Positions 33,489 to 42,059 of a stretch of 43,550 nucleotides of DNA are shown piece after piece. The notes beneath the pieces were generated by a model that did not search any database, was not told the origin of the DNA, and saw only the letters and a program-made list of their open reading frames with translations. Source of the DNA: Streptomyces sp. NRRL F-2580 (GTDB taxonomy: Bacteria; Actinomycetota; Actinomycetes; Streptomycetales; Streptomycetaceae); the NCBI RefSeq assembly GCF_000720115.1, contig NZ_JOIR01000049.1, positions 1-43,550 of the forward strand. Reading direction: 5' to 3'. The translations under genes and the position numbers were made by a program. Positions within the stretch are counted from its first letter, which is position 1; each line of letters opens with the position of its first letter.

Positions 33489-34302
33489 CTAACGGCCCGG
33501 CCCGCCCTCAGCGCCGGGTGCCGCCAGGGCGATAAGGCTCGTGAGTTCGGCGATCGCCTCGGGGACGGCTTGAAGTAGCGGCGGAAGTGGCGGACGTTCT
33601 CGGGCTTTTTGTGCCGCGATTTCGCCATGAGCATCAGGAGCGACGAGCCCTGCTCGCCGAGGGGGGTGAGGGCGGAGTGCCGGTACTCGTACAGGTCCCC
33701 AGCCCGTGCCAGGTCCGCGCAGGGCGGTGTGCTCGTCGAGTAGGGCACGGGCCTGCCCGTATGACGGGCGGGCCAGACCCGTGTCCGGGCAGACATCGCG
33801 GAGGCTGACGACCTGGCCCGGCCCCGGGCGGCGGTGGGTGACGAACACCGGTCCACGGGTGCGGCCTTTGAGGAGCCGAGGCAGCAGCCGGGCAGTGCCG
33901 GCGTCCCAGTACACGGTCTCCAGCACGTAGTCTTCGCGCGCAGATGCACCGCGCGCCGCGCGACCAAGGCGGTCGATGGCAATCTTCGAGCGGGCGGGGG
34001 TCTCGGAGTCTGGGACCGACAGCCGTTTCGCAAGCCGGAACTGTCGGTCCTTCGTGGCCGCGCTCACGGCACCAGCCGAGCCAGGACAGCACTCCCGCCC
34101 GGCGAGAATTCCATGTGTTGACCGCCGCGGTGCCCCATAGCAGTTCGAGGGCTTCGCCGATCTCGTCGTCCGCGACTGATGCCAGAGGCCGGGCCTCGCC
34201 GAGCCGTTCGGCGGTCTTGCCGACCCCGATCCCGTAGTTGCGGACCGTGTTCGGGTTGCCGAGCGAGTCGAGGAACACGTCCGCTGCCGCCCGGACGGTC
34301 AA
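33489..34302 (-). pseudogene. Tyrosine recombinase (integrase), frameshifted and internally deleted
   Basis: The N-terminal part (from TTG 34302) reads [40 protein letters not shown]. Further on, other frames read [77 protein letters not shown] and the catalytic [15 protein letters not shown], then [17 protein letters not shown]. The stretch between DRL and YVLE that carries the first catalytic arginine is deleted, and at least three frame changes are present. An inverted repeat copy starts 8 bases upstream. Confidence 0.8.
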
Positions 34303-34309
34303 CGCCTTA

Positions 34310-34359
34310 CTGTCCTATGTCACTGAAGTCAGTCGTTGCGTCATTCAACCCAGTCGACT
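34310..34359 (+). repeat. Left copy of a 50 bp inverted repeat
   Basis: Matches the reverse complement of 35005-35054 at 38 of 50 positions without gaps; the inner end is the palindrome AGTCGACT. Placed directly before the recombinase gene. With the right copy it encloses the RidA-like gene. The 11-mer gtcgactgggg at its inner end (34353-34363) recurs at 33273-33283 on the other side of the recombinase. Confidence 0.65.
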
Positions 34360-34470
34360 GGGGGCGCGTAGTGACCCGAAGGGCGGCCGCTGTCACAGAG
34401 ACCGGCTTGGCGTCACCAAGACTCCTCCCGTCCACGGCCGTATTCGGCCGCCACGGTGCAGAGACGCGTC

Positions 34471-34887
34471 TCAGGAATCGAGCACCGCAGCAACGGCCTC
34501 GATCTCGACGAGCTGGTCCTGGTAGCCGAGCACGGTGACGCCCATCAAGGTGCTGGGGACGTCATGGTCACCGAACGAGTCCCGTACCACCTCCCAGGCA
34601 GCCACCAGGTCCGCCCGCCGGGCCGACGCGACAAGGACCCTGGTGCTGATGACGTCCTCGAGGGACGCACCGGAGGCCGTGAGCGCAGCCCGCATGTTCT
34701 CGACAGCTTTCGCTGCCTGGCCCGCATAGTCCCCCACTGCTGCCGTAGAGCCGTCATCGTTCAGCGGACACGCCCCGGCGAGGAAGATCAGCCGCGACTC
34801 GGCGGGCGCCGTAGCTGCGTAGGCGTACTCGGCGACGTCGGAGAGGGAGGCAGAGCGGATCAAAGTAATGGCACGAGCCACGGTCAT
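34471..34887 (-). CDS. RidA/YjgF-family protein, atypical active site
   Basis: 138 residues from ATG 34887 (ribosome site aaagg). The fold signature is clear: ESRLIFLAGACPLNDDGST, VGDYAGQAAKAVENMRAALT, GASLEDVISTRVLVASARRA and LVEIEAVAAVL. In classic RidA an arginine in PARS binds the imine substrate; here the matching place reads PSTLMG, so ordinary imine deaminase activity is doubtful. It lies alone, enclosed by a 50 bp inverted repeat. Confidence 0.88.
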   Translation of the reverse strand: MTVARAITLIRSASLSDVAEYAYAATAPAESRLIFLAGACPLNDDGSTAAVGDYAGQAAKAVENMRAALTASGASLEDVISTRVLVASARRADLVAAWEVVRDSFGDHDVPSTLMGVTVLGYQDQLVEIEAVAAVLDS

Positions 34888-35004
34888 CGGGGCCTTTCTC
34901 ATCGAGTGTGGAGCCCGGACATCCTGCCCATGCCCTGCTGGTTCCCGCCTCCCCTTTTCCTCGTCGGCCCGCCACGCGGTGACCGCCGGATGAGACCGAC
35001 CGCG

Positions 35005-35054
35005 AGTCGACTGAGTTGGATCACATATCGGCTGGATTCGCTGACAAAGGACAG
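35005..35054 (-). repeat. Right copy of the 50 bp inverted repeat
   Basis: Reverse-complement partner of 34310-34359 (38 of 50). It covers the last codons and the stop (35021-35023) of the repeat-protein gene at 35021-35521, so that gene's tail is encoded by the repeat. Confidence 0.65.
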
Positions 35055-35521
35055 GTGTCCTGCGACGTCGAACCTCGCCCGGCTGCCACCGAGGACTGAT
35101 CGACCACCGTCGAAGTCTGCCGCGCATAAACGTTCCGGCCGCACGGCCGCGGGCAACTGCAGGCCCCAGCTGCCACGAGCTCCCCCCGCAGGGCCTCCGA
35201 GGCGTTGGGGTGATGAACTATGCGTTCGCGCAGAGTGAACCATCTCGTGCCGGCCTTCCTCGCCTCCAAGTCGGCGAGCCAGCGCAGCGCAGTGTCCGGC
35301 AGGTTCGGGTTGATCAGCGCATTCCACTGAACCAACGAATCTTCATCCCGTGCGAGCCGATCCAACGCATCAGGCGGTGCCAAGGGACTGCGCGCCGTCC
35401 ACAGCCGGACCGGTCGGATCTCATCGACCGCGAGCGAGCGCAGACGCTCAGCGGTGACGTCCGGACTCCTCGCCTCAAGGACTCGGCGGTATCCACTGAG
35501 ACGTTCGGCCTGGGTTCGCAC
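35021..35521 (-). CDS. Helical-repeat (LRV-like) protein, C-terminus altered
   Basis: 166 residues from GTG 35521. Repeats of about 25 residues: SPDVTAERLRSLAVDEIRPV, SPLAPPDALDRLARDEDSLV, NPNLPDTALRWLADLEARKA, HHPNASEALRGELVAAGACS, and a CxCPRPCG motif. The pattern of short helices with a conserved proline-leucine step is like leucine-rich variant repeats. The last 25 residues or so (STSQDTCPLSANPADM) overlap the 50 bp repeat and are probably not native. Function unknown. Confidence 0.65.
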   Translation of the reverse strand: MRTQAERLSGYRRVLEARSPDVTAERLRSLAVDEIRPVRLWTARSPLAPPDALDRLARDEDSLVQWNALINPNLPDTALRWLADLEARKAGTRWFTLRERIVHHPNASEALRGELVAAGACSCPRPCGRNVYARQTSTVVDQSSVAAGRGSTSQDTCPLSANPADM

Positions 35522-35947
35522 AATGCGTCCGCTCACCACCCTGATGATGCCACGGGCCCTCGACGCCGCACGAACGCCGAATCGCAGGCGTCTCACTCAA
35601 GCAAGTCCACGCAGCTCAGCGCCGTTCGGTCGACTCACTTCGCTGCGACAGGTCACTTACCGGCCGACAGCTGCACAAGCGCGGGCACCGCTTCCCCCTT
35701 GCCACAGATAACAGAGCCGCTTCGCGCAGCGGCCGGAGAACGTCACCGCAGGTGACGGATCAAGCTCCCGCAGATATTGGGGGGTTATCTCTGGGACGAT
35801 TTTCAGACCGGTCCCACCGCCGCCGGCCCGCCAGCCGCCGACCAGGGAGGACGAGGGCTTGGCGCACGATCTGACGCCGATGTTCCTCAGCCCCCGTACC
35901 CACGGGACATGCTGAGCTGCGGAGGGGATTGTCCGTCAGTTGTGCCG
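35522..35947. other. No recognisable gene (426 bases)
   Basis: Both strands have short open frames, but none has a start with ribosome site or family motif. A few A/T-rich spots (about 35770-35800) could be promoter sequence of a lost gene. Confidence 0.4.
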
Positions 35948-36835
35948 TCAGCTGGATGCGTGGCGTGTGGGGGAGGCTGCTTCTTGGGTGGCTGCCCATG
36001 AGGCGAGCAGGCGTAGGCCCTCTTCGGAGGGGGAGGCGGGTTCGGCGGTGTAGATGGTGAGCGTGAGGCCGGGTTCGGCGGCCATGTCCAGACCCTCGTA
36101 GGCGAGGGTGAGCTCACCGACGGCCGTGTGGTGGAAGCGTTTGGTGCCGGTGCCGTGGTGGCGGACGTTGTGGGCTCCCCAGCGGGTGCGGAATTCGTCG
36201 CTGCGGGTGGAGAGCTCGCCGACGAGGTCGTGGAGGTCTTTGTCGTGGGGGTTGCGGCCGGCTTCGGTGCGCAGGATGGCGACGGTGATGTCGGCGGCGA
36301 GGTCCCAGTCGGGGTAGAAGCGGCGGGAGGCTGGGTCGAGGAACTGGAAGCGGGCGAGGTTCGCCTGGTTGTGGGGATCGGCGTACACGTCGGCGTAGAA
36401 GGCGCGGGCGAGCTGGTTGGCGGCGAGAAGGTCCATGCGGCCGTTACGGACGAAGGCGGGGCCGGCGGTAACGGCGTCCAGGGTCCACCGCAGGCTGCGG
36501 TGCGGTTTCCACTGTCGGGTGGCGCGGCGCCGGGGCCGGACGAGGGCGTCGGAGCCGTCGGCGGCCTGGGCCAGATGGAGCAGGTGGGCGCGCTCGGCGT
36601 CATCGAGCTGCAGGGCGCGGGCGACGGATTCCAGAACCGCCGGGGAGACGCCGGCGAGGTTGCCCCGCTCCAGCTTGGCGTAGTACTCGACGCTGACGTC
36701 GGCCAGCGCCGCGACCTCGCTGCGGCGCAGCCCTGGAACGCGGCGCCTGCTGCCAGCGGGCAGGCCGGCCTGCTCGGGGGTGATCTTGGATCGCCGCGAG
36801 GTGAGGAACTCACGGACCTCTTCATGGTTGTCCAC
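35948..36835 (-). CDS. XRE-family regulator of the MmyB type
   Basis: 295 residues from GTG 36835. Helix-turn-helix at about 25-65 (LRRSEVAALADVSVEYYAKL, ERGNLAGVSPAVLESVARAL), then the MmyB-like ligand domain: LDAVTAGPAFVRNGRMDLLA, NQLARAFYADVYADP, FYPDWDLAADITVAILRTEA and LTLAYEGLDMAAEPGLTLTI. Such regulators in Streptomyces usually sit divergent to short-chain or zinc oxidoreductase genes and control them. Here it is divergent from an alcohol dehydrogenase gene across 229 bases. The ribosome site is weak. Confidence 0.9.
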   Translation of the reverse strand: MDNHEEVREFLTSRRSKITPEQAGLPAGSRRRVPGLRRSEVAALADVSVEYYAKLERGNLAGVSPAVLESVARALQLDDAERAHLLHLAQAADGSDALVRPRRRATRQWKPHRSLRWTLDAVTAGPAFVRNGRMDLLAANQLARAFYADVYADPHNQANLARFQFLDPASRRFYPDWDLAADITVAILRTEAGRNPHDKDLHDLVGELSTRSDEFRTRWGAHNVRHHGTGTKRFHHTAVGELTLAYEGLDMAAEPGLTLTIYTAEPASPSEEGLRLLASWAATQEAASPTRHASS

Positions 36836-37064
36836 GCCTTCGACCGTACGTCCGGCGCGCCGTGGCAGGGAGGTACTGCCGGTACACCCTTTGTCAGTGA
36901 CTCGCTGCGCGCGCGAAGTGCGGGTTACCTGGATGACCTGGCGCTTTCCCTGCTGTTCCTTCGGCCGGGCAGGAGCGCCATGGTCCCACAGTGTTACTCC
37001 CGGGTACGCCGGCACGCGGGCCGTCCCAGGCGGTCCGGCCCCCTCGTACGCAAAGGAACTCCTG

Positions 37065-38081
37065 ATGCGCGGAGCAATGATCTACGCCCCCGGCGACGTA
37101 CGCTTCGAGAGCGTGGACGACGCCAAGATCCTGCGACCTACCGATGTGGTCATCCGTACGGCCGTCTCCTGTGTGTGCGGCTCGGACCTGTGGCCCTATC
37201 GCGGCGCGGAGCCGATCGGCGACCCGCACCCGATGGGTCACGAGTACGTCGGCTTCGTGGAGGAGGTCGGGAGCGGTGTCACCTCCGTGAAGCCGGGCCA
37301 GTTCGTCGTGGGCTCGTTCGCGACCCCCGACAACACCTGCGCGAACTGCAAGAACGGCTTCCAGTCGAACTGCCTGCACCGCGAGTTCATGTCCACCTGC
37401 CAGGCCGAGTACGTCCGCATCCCCAACGCCCAGGGCACCCTGGTCGCCACCGACGAGGTTCCGGACGAGAAGTTCTGGCCCGGGCTGCTGGCCGTGTCCG
37501 ACGTGATGGGCACCGGCTGGTGGGCCGCGGATGCCGCCGAGGTCAAGCCCGGCTCGACCGCCGTGGTCGTCGGCGACGGCGCGGTCGGCCTGTGCGGCGT
37601 GATCGCGGCCAAGGAGATGGGCGCGGAGCGGATCATCGCCATGTCCCGGCACGAACCCCGGCAGAAGCTGGCCCTGGAATTCGGCGCCACTGACATCGTC
37701 ACCGAACGCGGCGAGGAGGGCGTAGCCCGGATCAAGGAGCTGACCGGCGGGATCGGCGCCGACTCCGTGCTGGAGTGCGTCGGCACTGCCCAGGCCATGC
37801 AGCAGGCGCTGCACTCCGCCCGTCCAGGCGGCAGCGTCGGCTTCGTCGGCGTCCCGCACGAGGTCGTGCTCGACGGCCAGGAGCTGTTCTTCTCCCACGT
37901 CGGCCTGCGCGGCGGCCCCGCCCCCGTACGCCGCTACCTGCCCGACCTCATCGACCGCGTCCTGACCGGCCGCATCGATCCGGGCAAGGTCTTCGACCTC
38001 ACCCTCCCCCTCTCCCAGGTCGCCGAGGGCTACAAGGCGATGGACGAGCGCCGCGCCATCAAGACCCTCCTCAATCCCTGA
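37065..38081 (+). CDS. Zinc-dependent alcohol dehydrogenase
   Basis: 338 residues from ATG 37065 with ribosome site aaagga. Catalytic zinc ligands in CVCGSDLWPYRG and GHEYVG, structural-zinc cysteine region CANCKNGFQSNC, nucleotide-binding loop VVVGDGAVGLCGVIAAKEMG and the C-terminal VFDLTLPLSQVAEGYKAMDE. Medium-chain dehydrogenase that oxidises an alcohol or reduces an aldehyde with NAD(P). First gene of an ADH-cupin-SDR set, divergent from the XRE regulator. Confidence 0.95.
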   Translation: MRGAMIYAPGDVRFESVDDAKILRPTDVVIRTAVSCVCGSDLWPYRGAEPIGDPHPMGHEYVGFVEEVGSGVTSVKPGQFVVGSFATPDNTCANCKNGFQSNCLHREFMSTCQAEYVRIPNAQGTLVATDEVPDEKFWPGLLAVSDVMGTGWWAADAAEVKPGSTAVVVGDGAVGLCGVIAAKEMGAERIIAMSRHEPRQKLALEFGATDIVTERGEEGVARIKELTGGIGADSVLECVGTAQAMQQALHSARPGGSVGFVGVPHEVVLDGQELFFSHVGLRGGPAPVRRYLPDLIDRVLTGRIDPGKVFDLTLPLSQVAEGYKAMDERRAIKTLLNP

Positions 38082-38107
38082 CCCGCCCGCCCTCCGAAGG
38101 AGCGATC

Positions 38108-38518
38108 ATGCAGATCACCCGTAGTTCGATCGACACGGTCAAGGGGCCGGCCGACTGGTTCACCGGCGATGTCTACATCGACCCCGTCGCCGCCGCCCCG
38201 GCCCCGTCCCGGGTCACCGCGTCCCTGGTGCACTTCATGCCCGGCGCGCGTACCCACTGGCACCGCCACCCGCTGGGTCAGACCGTCTTCGTCACCGAAG
38301 GCATCGGCCTGTGCCAGCGCCGTGGCGGCCCCCTCGAGGTCATCCGTCCTGGTGACCGCGTTCTGTTCGAAGCGGACGAGGAGCACTGGCACGGCGCTGC
38401 GCCGAACCGGCTCATGGTCCACCTGGCCATCAACGAGGGCGACGACGAGCACGACGTCGTGCACTGGCTGAACCCCGTCACCGACGAGGAGTACACCGCC
38501 GCCCCGGCCACCAGCTGA
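38108..38518 (+). CDS. Cupin-domain protein
   Basis: 136 residues from ATG 38108, ribosome site aaggag. Single cupin barrel with metal ligands in THWHRHPLGQTVFVTEG (two His, one Glu) and EEHWHGAAP. ITRSSIDTVKGPADWFTGDV is the usual start in small cupins linked to dehydrogenases. It starts 26 bases after the alcohol dehydrogenase, clearly in one operon. A possible isomerase or dioxygenase; the substrate is unknown. Confidence 0.9.
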   Translation: MQITRSSIDTVKGPADWFTGDVYIDPVAAAPAPSRVTASLVHFMPGARTHWHRHPLGQTVFVTEGIGLCQRRGGPLEVIRPGDRVLFEADEEHWHGAAPNRLMVHLAINEGDDEHDVVHWLNPVTDEEYTAAPATS

Positions 38519-38611
38519 AGCCGGACAAGCCCCTCATCTTGCCGCTGGACCAGGGCGCCGAGGACTGCAAGGCCACGGCCGAGCGCCGCGTCATCAAGCC
38601 CCCTGAACCAC

Positions 38612-38638
38612 CCCGCCCTCTTCTTCCCTCAGGGCGGG
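38612..38638 (+). terminator. Hairpin between cupin and SDR genes
   Basis: cccgccct (38612-38619) pairs with agggcggg (38631-38638) around an 11-base pyrimidine loop. No T-run follows. Could attenuate transcription into the SDR remnant. Confidence 0.45.
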
Positions 38639-38682
38639 CCGGGAAGCGGCCCCCGCCCACGTCGTCCTTGAGGAGAACCACC

Positions 38683-39210
38683 GTGACCACCTTCGCCCCC
38701 GTCGGTGCCGGCCCCGCCCTGGGCCTCGCGGCTGCCCGCCGCTTCGGTGCCGCCGGCCACCGCGTCGCTCTCCTCTCGCGCAGCATCCAGCCCCAGGACA
38801 ACCTGGCGGCCGAACTGGCGCGGGAGGACATCCACGCCCGCGGGTTCACCGCCGACGTCCTCGACCCCGCCTCCCTCACCTCCGCCCTGCGTGAAGCCGC
38901 CGACACGCTGGGGCCCGTTAAGATCCTCCAGTTCAGCCCGGTGCCCCCTGGCGACTTCATGAAGCCGGTCCTCGACACCACCGCCACCGACCTGGACGAT
39001 CCGCTGGCCTTCTCCGTCAAGGGCTCGGTGACCTGCGTGCACGCCGTCCTGCCCGGGATGCGGGAGCTGGGCCGGGGCACGCTGTTGTTCGTCAACGGCT
39101 CCAGCGCCGTACGTCCAAACCTCAGCGTTGCCGGCACGATCGCGTTCGCCGCAGAGAGCGCCTACGCGGCGATGCTCCACGACGCCCTCGCCGGCACCGT
39201 TCACCGACGC
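38683..39210 (+). pseudogene. Short-chain dehydrogenase, C-terminally truncated
   Basis: GTG 38683 with ribosome site gaggag starts VTTFAPVGAGPALGLAAARR, the Rossmann glycine motif (GAGPALG). VALLSRSIQPQDNLAAELA and LLFVNGSSAVRPNLSV follow; at about 39210 homology ends (ALAGT), just past the catalytic region and well short of a normal 230-250 residues. No stop codon follows: the frame runs on through 39211-39372 and then in frame into the next gene. Probably truncated by a deletion. Confidence 0.7.
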
Positions 39211-39372
39211 CCCACGTCAGGGGCTCGACGCGCGCACACGGTGCGGCGTCGCACGCTTCTCAGCCGTTGCGGGGACCGGCTGGGCCAACGGGCCGAGTCA
39301 CGGAGCGGCATGCCCCCGACGCCTGGATTGTATGCAAAGGTGCGATTGCGATCCATATTCGGAAGGGAGATC

Positions 39373-41097
39373 ATGCTGGACGGCCCTGAGCCGGACGCCC
39401 CGGACGAAGTCCCTGCCGCCGAGTCACCGGAAGCCCCCGAGGAGCCACACAACGGTTCTGGTTCACTGCCGTGGGGGTTGGGTCTGCTGGCAATGGCAAC
39501 CACGTTGCTCTCAGCGAGCCTCGGTCCGCTGCTGCAACTGTTCGGCATCAAGTCTGGCCCTGTTGCCGCGGCTCTCCTGCTCTCGGCGGTCCTCATCGGC
39601 GGGATCGTTGCCGTCAGGAAGGCATTTGCGGACCGGCCCAGGATGTCCCGCCGCGCGCGCTGGTTGTCGGTCGCTGGCCTGGGAGGCTTCCTCGTCGCCT
39701 GCACCACTCTGGTGATCGTCTTCCAGCCGCATCCGCCACCGCCGGAGCTGCACCGCTTGCCCGGGGGCCAGGACGTGGCCGTGGTCGGTTTCGAGGGCGT
39801 TGGCGCCGGCCAGGACCAACGGGTGCTCGACGATGTGTCGGAGGTCTTCACGACGGACCTGATGAAAGATCAGCTGCCCGAGGGAAGCAGGGCGTACGAC
39901 TACGCCGGGGTGACCTCGCCTCCCCTGGAAGTGCTCGGGAAGGCGGGGCAGGACCACCAGGAGCTGGACGACTGGACGGACGGCTTCGTCGAACGGACGA
40001 ATGCCGGGATCGTCATCGGCGGCCTCGTGACCACCGACTCTGCCGGACAGACCGGACTTCGGCCGGCTGTCTACGTGCGGGCGGCACAGGTGGAGGATGC
40101 ACCCGAACTCGCCGGGTGGTACCTCAGCGGCCAGATCCGACTCGATCAGGACTGGAGCTCCGACACAGGCCGGAGACACGTGATCACCGAGTTGGTGCGC
40201 CGGACGCGCGGACTGGCCGATCTCACCCACGCTCTCGATCTCTGGCGGAACGGCAAGGTCAACGACGCGAAGCAGGTGCTGGACCGGCTACTGCCATCGG
40301 GCGCGGTCGCCGTTCGGCAGGACGGCGCCGAGTTCGTCACGCCCGATCTGGTCCGGCTCTTTCACGGGCACGCCCTCGAGCAGGTTGCCATCGGCCTCCC
40401 CGCGGCTCAACGGACGCCGTACCTCGAGGCGGCTCGCGCCGACTACCAAGCTATCGACCCGAACGGCCGGATCGGGCTGCGCGCACGACTCAGCTTGGCC
40501 GGCGCGCAGTACCAGCTGGCGCTGGGCCCGTCACCGAGCTGCCGCCCGGGGACGGTGGATACCAAGGCACTGAGTGCCTCGTCGGCCGAGCTGCGGAGGC
40601 TCTCGGTCGAAGGGCTCTTCTCCGAAGTCGGTCGGCTGCGGGCGTCCGTGAACCTGGCCCAGGTGGAGCAGTGCAGGGTGACGGCGCAGATCGTTCCCGA
40701 TGACGGGATCATCGACCAGGCCCTGCAACGGGTCCGCTCCGCCAAGGGGGGCCGCGCAGTCAAGGACCTTCAGGTGCTGGCCGCCTCCGTCGCAGCGGTG
40801 CATGCCTTCGAGCGCGGAGATTCGGCCGCTGCCATCTCCTACATCAAGGGAGCGATCAGAGGGGAACGCGGGTTCGCCCGGCGAGGGCTCTGGCAGGCGC
40901 TCGCAGCCTCCTGGGAGTTTCAGCGCGGCGACACGACCTCAGGCTGCCGCGACATGCAGGACTCGCTCGACCAGCTCGGCTACGCCCAGGGCAAGGGCGC
41001 GATCACGTCGCAGCGGTATGAGGAGATCGAGAACTCCGTTCAGCAAGAGGCCAAGGCCGCAGGGGCTCGGTGCCCCCGAGTTTCGCCGGGCGGCTGA
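39373..41097 (+). CDS. Membrane protein with large helical-repeat extracytoplasmic domain
   Basis: 574 residues from ATG 39373 (ribosome site ggaaggga). Acidic, proline-rich cytoplasmic start (DGPEPDAPDEVPAAESPE); three membrane helices at about 33-57, 63-82 and 97-117; then a 450-residue outer domain. Its first part (VAVVGFEG, DDVSEVFTTDLMKDQLPEGS, IVIGGLVTTDSAG, IRLDQDW) looks like a beta-alpha domain of the FlgO/TolB-N kind, and the second part is made of TPR-like helix pairs (AIGLPAAQRTPYLEAARADY, AVHAFERGDSAAAISYIKGA, GLWQALAASWEFQRGD). Followed after 17 bases by a lipoprotein gene. Function unknown; an envelope receptor or assembly platform is a guess. Confidence 0.75.
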   Translation: MLDGPEPDAPDEVPAAESPEAPEEPHNGSGSLPWGLGLLAMATTLLSASLGPLLQLFGIKSGPVAAALLLSAVLIGGIVAVRKAFADRPRMSRRARWLSVAGLGGFLVACTTLVIVFQPHPPPPELHRLPGGQDVAVVGFEGVGAGQDQRVLDDVSEVFTTDLMKDQLPEGSRAYDYAGVTSPPLEVLGKAGQDHQELDDWTDGFVERTNAGIVIGGLVTTDSAGQTGLRPAVYVRAAQVEDAPELAGWYLSGQIRLDQDWSSDTGRRHVITELVRRTRGLADLTHALDLWRNGKVNDAKQVLDRLLPSGAVAVRQDGAEFVTPDLVRLFHGHALEQVAIGLPAAQRTPYLEAARADYQAIDPNGRIGLRARLSLAGAQYQLALGPSPSCRPGTVDTKALSASSAELRRLSVEGLFSEVGRLRASVNLAQVEQCRVTAQIVPDDGIIDQALQRVRSAKGGRAVKDLQVLAASVAAVHAFERGDSAAAISYIKGAIRGERGFARRGLWQALAASWEFQRGDTTSGCRDMQDSLDQLGYAQGKGAITSQRYEEIENSVQQEAKAAGARCPRVSPGG

Positions 41098-41114
41098 CCC
41101 CCGAAAGGACCGTG

Positions 41115-42059
41115 GTGCGAGTGACACGAAGAGTACTGATCTTGAGCATCGTCATGCTGGGCTGTGCCGTCGCAGGGTGCAGCAGCCCTCCGTCGGAGTC
41201 CGTCTCCCTGAGCCCGACCACCGGGGCGGCGTCAGCCTCCCCAAGCCGTACCACGCAGACGGCAACCCCCTCCTCCAGCACGACTACCGACTCTGCCACG
41301 GACGTCCTCCTGGCCCAGCAAATCACCCTCCTCGCGGCCGGCGACGGGGCCGCCCCGGACTGCACCGCGGACCTGGGCAGGATCGCCGGCCTCAGCGGCT
41401 CGCCCGCGGTCTGGGTCGGGAACATTCGCGGACTGGACCGGGTCACCACCCCCGACGAGGTGGCCCTGTGTCTGAGCGGCTTCTCACCTGACGAACCGGT
41501 CAAGGTGATCGTCACGGCCGCCGGTCGGCAGTTCGCGAGCACGGCCCAGCCCACCGCCTCCGAGCTCACGTATGCGCACTTCGAGCCGTCAGAGTCGCTC
41601 TTCACCGGGCAGGTACTTGCCGTGCACCCCCAAGGCGATGGAGTGCTGCAGAGCGAGAAGTGGTGGTTCGTGCCGCCCGGCGCGGCCCGCGAGGATCTCG
41701 CGGCTGCTGGGACGCTCACGATCCAGGCGACCCAGGGCTCGCTGACGGCCCAGCACAGTCACTCGGTCAAGCTCCCAGGCAAGCCCGACCGCTTGGTCGT
41801 GGACAACGGCAGTCACCAGATCCTCATCTACGGGTTCGCGCCCGGAGCGCGGATCCCGGTCGGGCTCTACAAGACCGACTCCACAACCCAATCCGAAAGC
41901 CGTGCCTCACTCGTCCGGCAGATTGGCACGGTCGTGATGCCTCGCTCGAGAACCGTCGTCTTCACCGTTCCCGACGCCGTCGTCAAAGAGACCGGTAACC
42001 AGGGCTCGTACTGCGTCACCGTACCGATGCCGGAGCAGTACAACTGCCCTCAGCCTTAG
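41115..42059 (+). CDS. Lipoprotein, partner of the membrane-repeat protein
   Basis: 314 residues from GTG 41115 (ribosome site aaagga, 6 bases upstream; GTG 41112 and 41121 are alternatives). Signal VLILSIVMLGCAVAGC with lipobox VAGC, a Ser/Thr-rich linker (about residues 25-55), then a beta-rich domain: LCLSGFSPDEPVKVIVTAAG, LTIQATQGSLTAQHSHSVKL and LIYGFAPGARIPVGLYKTDS. Cysteines in ALCLSG, APDCTA, SYCVT and YNCPQP may form disulfides. Operon with the upstream gene. The stop TAG (42057-42059) is inside the target site of the IS701 element. Confidence 0.75.
   Translation: MRVTRRVLILSIVMLGCAVAGCSSPPSESVSLSPTTGAASASPSRTTQTATPSSSTTTDSATDVLLAQQITLLAAGDGAAPDCTADLGRIAGLSGSPAVWVGNIRGLDRVTTPDEVALCLSGFSPDEPVKVIVTAAGRQFASTAQPTASELTYAHFEPSESLFTGQVLAVHPQGDGVLQSEKWWFVPPGAAREDLAAAGTLTIQATQGSLTAQHSHSVKLPGKPDRLVVDNGSHQILIYGFAPGARIPVGLYKTDSTTQSESRASLVRQIGTVVMPRSRTVVFTVPDAVVKETGNQGSYCVTVPMPEQYNCPQP

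Noticed and set aside
36868..36886. Palindrome around ggtactgccggtac as operator for the XRE regulator
   Set aside because: It lies in the right divergent region but is short and built of GTAC, a palindrome by itself; too weak to list.
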